Source: Actinoplanes sp. N902-109 (GTDB lineage Bacteria > Actinomycetota > Actinomycetes > Mycobacteriales > Micromonosporaceae). From it: a stretch of DNA of 64,000 nucleotides. The translations under genes were made by a program, and so were the position numbers. This document shows, piece by piece, positions 59,696 to 64,000 of the stretch (positions within the stretch are counted from its first letter, which is position 1; each line of letters starts with the position of its first letter). Location of the stretch: NCBI RefSeq assembly GCF_000389965.1, contig NC_021191.1:8061501-8125500 (forward strand). Direction: 5' to 3'. The notes under the pieces were generated by a model. That model was not told the origin of the DNA, made no database searches, and saw only the letters and a list, made by a program, of their open reading frames with translations.

Positions 59696-60119
59696 GCAGC
59701 CGACCCCCACCCCGGCCCGCCCCCGCGACGCCGCTATCGGCACCGGCCTCGGCCGGGTGCTGCTGCTGGTGTACGGCATCTTCGCGCTCTCCGCGAGCGC
59801 CCGTGCGCTGGTGCAGATCAGCACCAACTTCGCCGAGGCGCCCCTGGCCTACCTGCTGTCCGCCTTCGCCGGTCTGGTCTACCTCACGGCCACGGTGGGC
59901 CTGGCGGTCGGCGGCCACCGCGGCCGGCTGATCGCCCTGACCAGCTGCTCGATCGAGCTGGTGGGCGTGCTCGTGGTGGGCACCCTCAGCATCGCCGACG
60001 CGGTTGCCTTCCCCGACGACACGGTGTGGTCGCGCTACGGCAGCGGCTACGGCTACGTGCCGCTGGTGCTGCCGTTCATCGGCCTGTGGTGGCTCTGGCG
60101 CAACCGCCCGCGCCCGTGA
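59688..60119 (+). CDS. Small membrane protein, unknown
   Basis: 143 residues from a GTG overlapping the previous gene. Four helices (VLLLVYGIFALSASARALVQI, PLAYLLSAFAGLVYLTATVGLAVG, LIALTSCSIELVGVLVVGTLSIAD, VPLVLPFIGLWWLWRN) and a short Pro/Arg N-terminus. Looks like a tandem partner of the upstream gene. A strong shared terminator follows. Confidence 0.8.
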   Translation: MAEQPTPTPARPRDAAIGTGLGRVLLLVYGIFALSASARALVQISTNFAEAPLAYLLSAFAGLVYLTATVGLAVGGHRGRLIALTSCSIELVGVLVVGTLSIADAVAFPDDTVWSRYGSGYGYVPLVLPFIGLWWLWRNRPRP

Positions 60120-60120
60120 C

Positions 60121-60150
60121 AATGGCTCCTCCATTTCTGGAGGAGCCATT
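60121..60150. terminator. Bidirectional terminator
   Basis: Perfect 12-base stem AATGGCTCCTCC / GGAGGAGCCATT with a 6-base loop (ATTTCT), T-rich on the right side. It lies between the convergent membrane-protein and lectin genes. Confidence 0.9.
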
Positions 60151-60155
60151 TCTCA

Positions 60156-60788
60156 TCAGGTGTTCTTGACGTTCGTCCCAGTCGCCCACAATGCGCGGTA
60201 GCCGTACACGATGTGTCCGGTGCCCTGGTAATAGGCCGTTTCGCAGTAGATCACGAAGTTGCCGTCCTTCTGCAGCGCGAGACGAGGCGAGCTGTAGCCC
60301 GTGCACTTGCTCCACGTGCCGGTCGACCAGACGTCGTCACCGCTCCCGCCGTTCTTGTAGATGACCAGGTTGCCGTCGTTCTGGAACAACAGCTTGTTGC
60401 TGCTGCCGGTGCCCTGCGTCCTGGACCGCCAGAGCACCGAGGTGGTGTTGCCCAGATACATGACCAGGTTGCCGTCGGTCTGCATCAGCAGCTTGAACGG
60501 TGTGTCATCCGGGCCGAACCACCAGGTGCCGCCGGTGTTGAGCCACTGTTCGGGATAGCACAGATGGGCCAGGACCGAGGTGCCGGTGATGACCCGGTCG
60601 TAGCAGGTGCCGGCCGCGTTTGCGCTGGCGTCCGGCGGTGGCATGCGCGAGCCGGTCGGCTGCGGCAGAACCCCGACGGAAGGCGCCGGTTCCGGGTCAG
60701 CCGCCTGCGCCGGAGCGGCGTTGAAGAGAAGTGCACCGGCCAGCAGAATGGCAGCAGCCAGCCGGGTGATAATTGGATGTGGACGCAA
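60156..60788 (-). CDS. Secreted B-type (bulb) lectin domain protein
   Basis: 210 residues. A Sec signal peptide with a likely cut after AAPAQA (about residue 29). The mature part has three bulb-lectin mannose-site motifs Q-x-D-x-N-x-V-x-Y: QTDGNLVMY, QNDGNLVIY and QKDGNFVIY, the last two at 40-50 residue spacing. Four cysteines probably form disulfides. It should bind mannose-type glycans outside the cell. Low-GC relative to neighbours in parts, and in a single-gene unit, so possibly acquired. Confidence 0.9.
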   Translation of the reverse strand: MRPHPIITRLAAAILLAGALLFNAAPAQAADPEPAPSVGVLPQPTGSRMPPPDASANAAGTCYDRVITGTSVLAHLCYPEQWLNTGGTWWFGPDDTPFKLLMQTDGNLVMYLGNTTSVLWRSRTQGTGSSNKLLFQNDGNLVIYKNGGSGDDVWSTGTWSKCTGYSSPRLALQKDGNFVIYCETAYYQGTGHIVYGYRALWATGTNVKNT

Positions 60789-60876
60789 TGGTCCAGCCCC
60801 CGCTCATGGTCGATCACGCCCCCGTGTTCGATCACAGTGATCAGCGACCGAAAACTAGCATCCGTGACCGGAGCGT

Positions 60877-61752
60877 TCAACCCCGTCGATGCGCCGGGGT
60901 CAGCCGGTTGAGCACCTCCAGCAAAGCAGTGGTGAAGTTGAGGCTGTAGAAATGCAGCAGAGGGACGCCTTCGGCGAGCAGCTCGGCGCACAGTCGCGTC
61001 GTGGCGTCGATGCCCGCCGCTCGGAAGTCAGCCGGATCCGCGGCGTGGCGCAGCAGTTCCGTGGCGATCGGGGGCACAGCGCGCACACCGGAGAGCTCGA
61101 TCGCCTTGGCGAGCACCTTCGGCGTGGTGAGTGGCATGATGCCGGGCAGCAGCGGCACGGCACAGCCCTGGGCCGCCATCCGGTCCCGCAGGCGCAGATA
61201 GTCGGCGGCCGAGAAGAACAACTGCGCGATCGCGTAATCGGCCCCAGCAGCAACTTTCTGCCGCAGATGACGGATGTCTTCGGCAAGGTCGGCGGAGCGC
61301 GGGTGCCCGTACGGGAACGCGGCCACCCCGACGCTGAACGCCCCGATCGAGCGGATCAGCGCGACCAGCTCGTGGGCGTACGTGACCCCGCGCGGATGCG
61401 GCTCCCAGGGCCCGAGTGGATCGCCGGGCGGGTCACCGCGTACCGCGAGGATGTCGTGCACGCCGGCCGCCGCGTACTGGCCCACGACAGCGCGCAGCTC
61501 GGTGACCGAGTGACCCACCGCGGCGAGATGGCCGACGGCGCGGAGCGAGGTCTGCTCGGTGACCCAGCCGCTGGTGGCCACCGTGCGATCACGGCTGGAC
61601 CCGCCGGCGCCGTACGTGACCGAGACAAACGCCGGATCCAGCGCCTCGACCTGCCGGATGGCCGCCCGCAGCCGTTGCTCACCCGCGGCGTCGCGGGGTG
61701 GGAAGAATTCGACGGAGAAGCCGCCGTGGCTTGCGCCGATGCGATCCAGCAC
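60877..61752 (-). CDS. metF: Methylenetetrahydrofolate reductase
   Basis: 291 residues from a GTG. FAD TIM barrel with 'FSVEFFPPRDAAGEQRL' at the start, 'VSVTYGAGGSSRDRT', 'DILAVRGDPPGD' and 'GADYAIAQLFFSAADYLRL' (Q binding folate), and the usual 'FYSLNFTTALLEVLNRL' end. It makes 5-methyl-THF for methionine synthesis. The start follows the kinase stop by 16 bases. With a PfkB/adenosine-kinase-like enzyme it may support a high demand for SAM methylation. Confidence 0.95.
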   Translation of the reverse strand: MLDRIGASHGGFSVEFFPPRDAAGEQRLRAAIRQVEALDPAFVSVTYGAGGSSRDRTVATSGWVTEQTSLRAVGHLAAVGHSVTELRAVVGQYAAAGVHDILAVRGDPPGDPLGPWEPHPRGVTYAHELVALIRSIGAFSVGVAAFPYGHPRSADLAEDIRHLRQKVAAGADYAIAQLFFSAADYLRLRDRMAAQGCAVPLLPGIMPLTTPKVLAKAIELSGVRAVPPIATELLRHAADPADFRAAGIDATTRLCAELLAEGVPLLHFYSLNFTTALLEVLNRLTPAHRRG

Positions 61753-61768
61753 GGTGCTTTCCTCTCGT

Positions 61769-62740
61769 TCAGACGGTCACCGGCAGACAGGGGGCGAGCT
61801 CGGCGGCGGCCGCGGCACCGTACGCCGCGGCAAAACGCGCCAGCAGCCCGGCCGGATCGGCCTCGTAGTCCTGGGTGCCGATCGACTCGACGGCGTACGC
61901 GGCGAGCGCGCAGCCCAGTTGCACGCCGCGGCGGAGCGGAAGGCCCCGGCCCAGACCGGTGAGCAGGCCGGCGCGGAACGCATCGCCCGCGCCGGTGGGG
62001 TCGACCGGCTTCGGCACCGGGACGGCGGGCACCTCCTCCGCCGGCTGCCCGGCCCGGGCGATCCGGGCACCACGAGCGCCGAGGGTCACCATCCACGTAC
62101 CGACTCGGGCCAGCACCTCGGCCGTCGACCATCCGGTGCGTTCCAGCAGCAGAGCGGCCTCGTACTCGTTGGTCGTGAGGTAGGCGGCGCCGGTGACCAC
62201 GTCGGCCGCCTGCTCGCCGGTCAAGCTGGCCAGCTGCTGCGACGGATCCGCGGCGAACGGCAAACCGGCCGCGCGGCAGTCGGCGGCGTACCGGAGCATC
62301 GCGGCCGGGTCGTTCGGCCCGATGAGGACGAGGTCGAGCGCTCCGAGCGCGGTCACGTCGATCTCCACCGCCTCGGTCATCGCGCCGGCGTAGAAGGACG
62401 CGATCTGGTTGTGCTCGACGTCGGTGGTGCAGACGAACCGTGCGGTGGCGTGCCTGGTGGACAGCCGCACTCCAGAGATGTCGACGCCGATGCCGGTCAG
62501 CCATCGGCCGTACGCGCCGAAGTCATGACCGGCCGCACCCACCAGCAGCGGGGTGACGCCCAGGCGGGCCATGCCGGCGGCGACGTTGGCCGCCGTGCCG
62601 CCGCGGCGCACCTGGAGGTCGTCGACGAGGAAGGACAACGAGACCGTGTCCAGGCTGTCGGCGAGCAGGTTGTCGGTGAAGCGGCCGGGGAAGCTCATCA
62701 GGTGGTCGGTGGCGATCGATCCGGTGACGGCGACGCGCAT
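61769..62740 (-). CDS. PfkB-family (adenosine kinase-like) sugar/nucleoside kinase
   Basis: 323 residues. PfkB signatures: N-terminal 'GSIATDHLMSFPGRF' and 'RRGGTAANVAAGMARLGVTPLLVGAAGHDF', and the C-terminal anion hole 'PVDPTGAGDAFRAGLLTGL' with catalytic Asp. The start MRVAVTGSIATDHLM and 'SLSFLVDDLQVRRGG' resemble actinobacterial adenosine kinases. If so it would recycle adenosine from the SAM cycle, fitting metF next door. Sugar kinase is the alternative. Confidence 0.9.
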   Translation of the reverse strand: MRVAVTGSIATDHLMSFPGRFTDNLLADSLDTVSLSFLVDDLQVRRGGTAANVAAGMARLGVTPLLVGAAGHDFGAYGRWLTGIGVDISGVRLSTRHATARFVCTTDVEHNQIASFYAGAMTEAVEIDVTALGALDLVLIGPNDPAAMLRYAADCRAAGLPFAADPSQQLASLTGEQAADVVTGAAYLTTNEYEAALLLERTGWSTAEVLARVGTWMVTLGARGARIARAGQPAEEVPAVPVPKPVDPTGAGDAFRAGLLTGLGRGLPLRRGVQLGCALAAYAVESIGTQDYEADPAGLLARFAAAYGAAAAAELAPCLPVTV

Positions 62741-62762
62741 GAGCGGTCCTTTCTGACTGCTT

Positions 62763-63956
62763 TCAGGTCAGGCGCGCGCTGCTGATCGCGAAGCGACCGC
62801 AGACCAGCGCGCCGATCAGCCCCACCGCCGCGGCGACGAGCGGGATGGCGCGGAAACCCGCACCGGCGAGCAGGACGCTGCCCGCGGCCGCACCCAGCGA
62901 CGTGCCCAGGTACATGACGCTGCTGTTCCAGGCCAGAATCGAGCCGGCCTGGGCGGGGAACGAGCTGACGAGCTGGGCCTGGTACGACGGGAGGCACGGG
63001 TAGGCCGCGACCGCGAACAAGCAGAGCAGCACGAGCAGCACCGGCGCAGGGGCGTGGATGGCCGCGGCCAGGGCCAGCAGCAGCACGGACAGCACGAGCA
63101 AGCCGGTCGTGGCGACCCGGCGGGCGCCGAACCGGTCGGCGAGGCGGCCACCGCTGAGGCTGCCGACGACCGCGCCGACGCCGTAGATCACCAGCGCGGT
63201 TGCCACCATGCCGGTCGGCAGGCCGGCCTCCTCGCGCAGACCGGTGCCGAGATAGGTGTAGAGCGAGTAGACCGCGAACGCCCACAGCCCGGTGACGCTG
63301 ACCGCACGGACCTTCACGGTGACCGGGAGGCGGTCCCCGGCCGCGACGGGGGGCGCGGCCGGGGCGTCTCGCCAGGCGACCGCGTTCACGGCCACCAGGA
63401 TCGCGGTCAGCAGGGCGAGCCCGACGAAGGCGGCCCGCCAGCCGAATGCCGCTGCCGCCAGCGTGCCGATGGGCGCGCCGGTGACCAGGGAGATCAGGAA
63501 ACCCGCCACGACCGTGGACATCCAGACACCCCGGCGGGCGGGCGGCGCGGTCTGGCCGATCAGCGCATAGACCGAGGGGCTCACCGCGGCGGCCGCGATG
63601 CCGGCCAGCACCCGGGCCGCCATCAGCACGGCGAACGTCGGGGCCAGCCCGGTCAGCAGGTTGGCCACGGCGAAGACCGCGAGCCCGGCCACCAGGACGG
63701 AGCGTCGGCCGAACCGGTCGGCGAGGGTGCCGAACCACGGTGCGCCGATGACGTACACGATCGAGAAGACGGTGACCGAGTTGCCGGCGGCCGCCGTCGA
63801 GACACCGTAGTCGCGGGACATGGCCGGCAGCAACGGCGAGACGACGAACAGGTCGGTGCCGACTATCAGCAGCGTGAGGAACCCGACGGCCAGATAGCCG
63901 CGGTGCTCCGGCATGGCGCGCTGCGGCGTCCGGCTGGCTGTCTCGATGTGGCTCAC
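62763..63956 (-). CDS. MFS exporter, DHA1-like
   Basis: 397 residues, 12 membrane helices. Motif A 'GTLADRFGRRSVLVAGLAVFAVANLLTG' between helices 2 and 3, and the motif B region 'VLMAARVLAGIAAAAVSPSVYALIG'. Motif A recurs in the second half as 'GGRLADRFGARRV'. The drug:H+ antiporter type, related to arabinose/chloramphenicol exporters. It is 22 bases before the PfkB gene on the same strand, so likely the first gene of a three-gene operon. The ribosome site GAGGAGG is 7 bases before its ATG. Confidence 0.92.
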   Translation of the reverse strand: MSHIETASRTPQRAMPEHRGYLAVGFLTLLIVGTDLFVVSPLLPAMSRDYGVSTAAAGNSVTVFSIVYVIGAPWFGTLADRFGRRSVLVAGLAVFAVANLLTGLAPTFAVLMAARVLAGIAAAAVSPSVYALIGQTAPPARRGVWMSTVVAGFLISLVTGAPIGTLAAAAFGWRAAFVGLALLTAILVAVNAVAWRDAPAAPPVAAGDRLPVTVKVRAVSVTGLWAFAVYSLYTYLGTGLREEAGLPTGMVATALVIYGVGAVVGSLSGGRLADRFGARRVATTGLLVLSVLLLALAAAIHAPAPVLLVLLCLFAVAAYPCLPSYQAQLVSSFPAQAGSILAWNSSVMYLGTSLGAAAGSVLLAGAGFRAIPLVAAAVGLIGALVCGRFAISSARLT

Positions 63957-64000
63957 GGTGGCCTCCTCACGACGATCTCAACTACCTTCCTAGCATATTT
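63957..64000 (-). promoter_or_regulatory. Partial upstream region of the MFS-PfkB-metF operon
   Basis: The minus strand reads AAATATGCTAGGAAGGTAGT toward the gene, with TATGCT as a possible -10 and CTAGGAAGGTAG as a possible operator half. The window ends here, so it cannot be judged. Confidence 0.3.

Overview
This window is a very GC-rich actinobacterial chromosome segment with GTG and TTG starts and many ATGA/GTGA stop-start overlaps. The gene order argS-lysA-hom-thrC...thrB-rho-rpmE-prfA and the overall style suggest a Micromonosporaceae member, perhaps Actinoplanes-like. The family-level placement is inference.

Left third (1-22 kb): a conserved housekeeping block read leftwards (argS, lysA, hom, thrC, thrB, rho, rpmE, prfA). 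It is broken up by accessory insertions. A three-gene RNA-repair operon (Rnl1-type ligase, kinase-phosphatase, second small ligase) sits between rpmE and rho. An MFS exporter and an RND pump with a divergent MarR regulator sit between thrB and thrC. A DUF3105/DUF305 pair and a tRNA-Arg(CCG) with a strong terminator follow argS.

Middle (22-45 kb): a four-gene siderophore ABC importer behind a DmdR/IdeR-type iron box; a membrane Ser/Thr kinase; then a compact divergent cluster at 28.8-38.4 kb. That cluster encodes a MIO ammonia-lyase with tyrosine-type signatures, two paralogous FOXRED2-like flavoproteins, an AMP-forming ligase, an FMN hydroxyacid oxidase, an aberrant P450 and a CPA2 antiporter, followed by a two-component system. 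It has no PKS or NRPS and looks like an uncharacterised aromatic-amino-acid-derived small-molecule pathway. A decayed IS5-family element follows. Next come a SnoaL/VOC/beta-lactamase-fold operon and a GlxA-type regulator with small membrane proteins.

Right third (45-64 kb): a VOC domain behind a long proline-rich region, VanZ, a TetR-regulated DHA2 exporter, YnfA, a STAS antagonist, an AraC regulator and a degenerate repeat tract with an orphan palindrome. After these come a TetR/GNAT divergent pair with a perfect operator and a SigK-RskA-fasciclin-molybdo-oxidoreductase locus. Two promoters there read CCATCC-N16-CGAATC. The window ends with a Gfo/Idh enzyme, small membrane proteins, a secreted B-type lectin and an MFS-PfkB-MetF operon.
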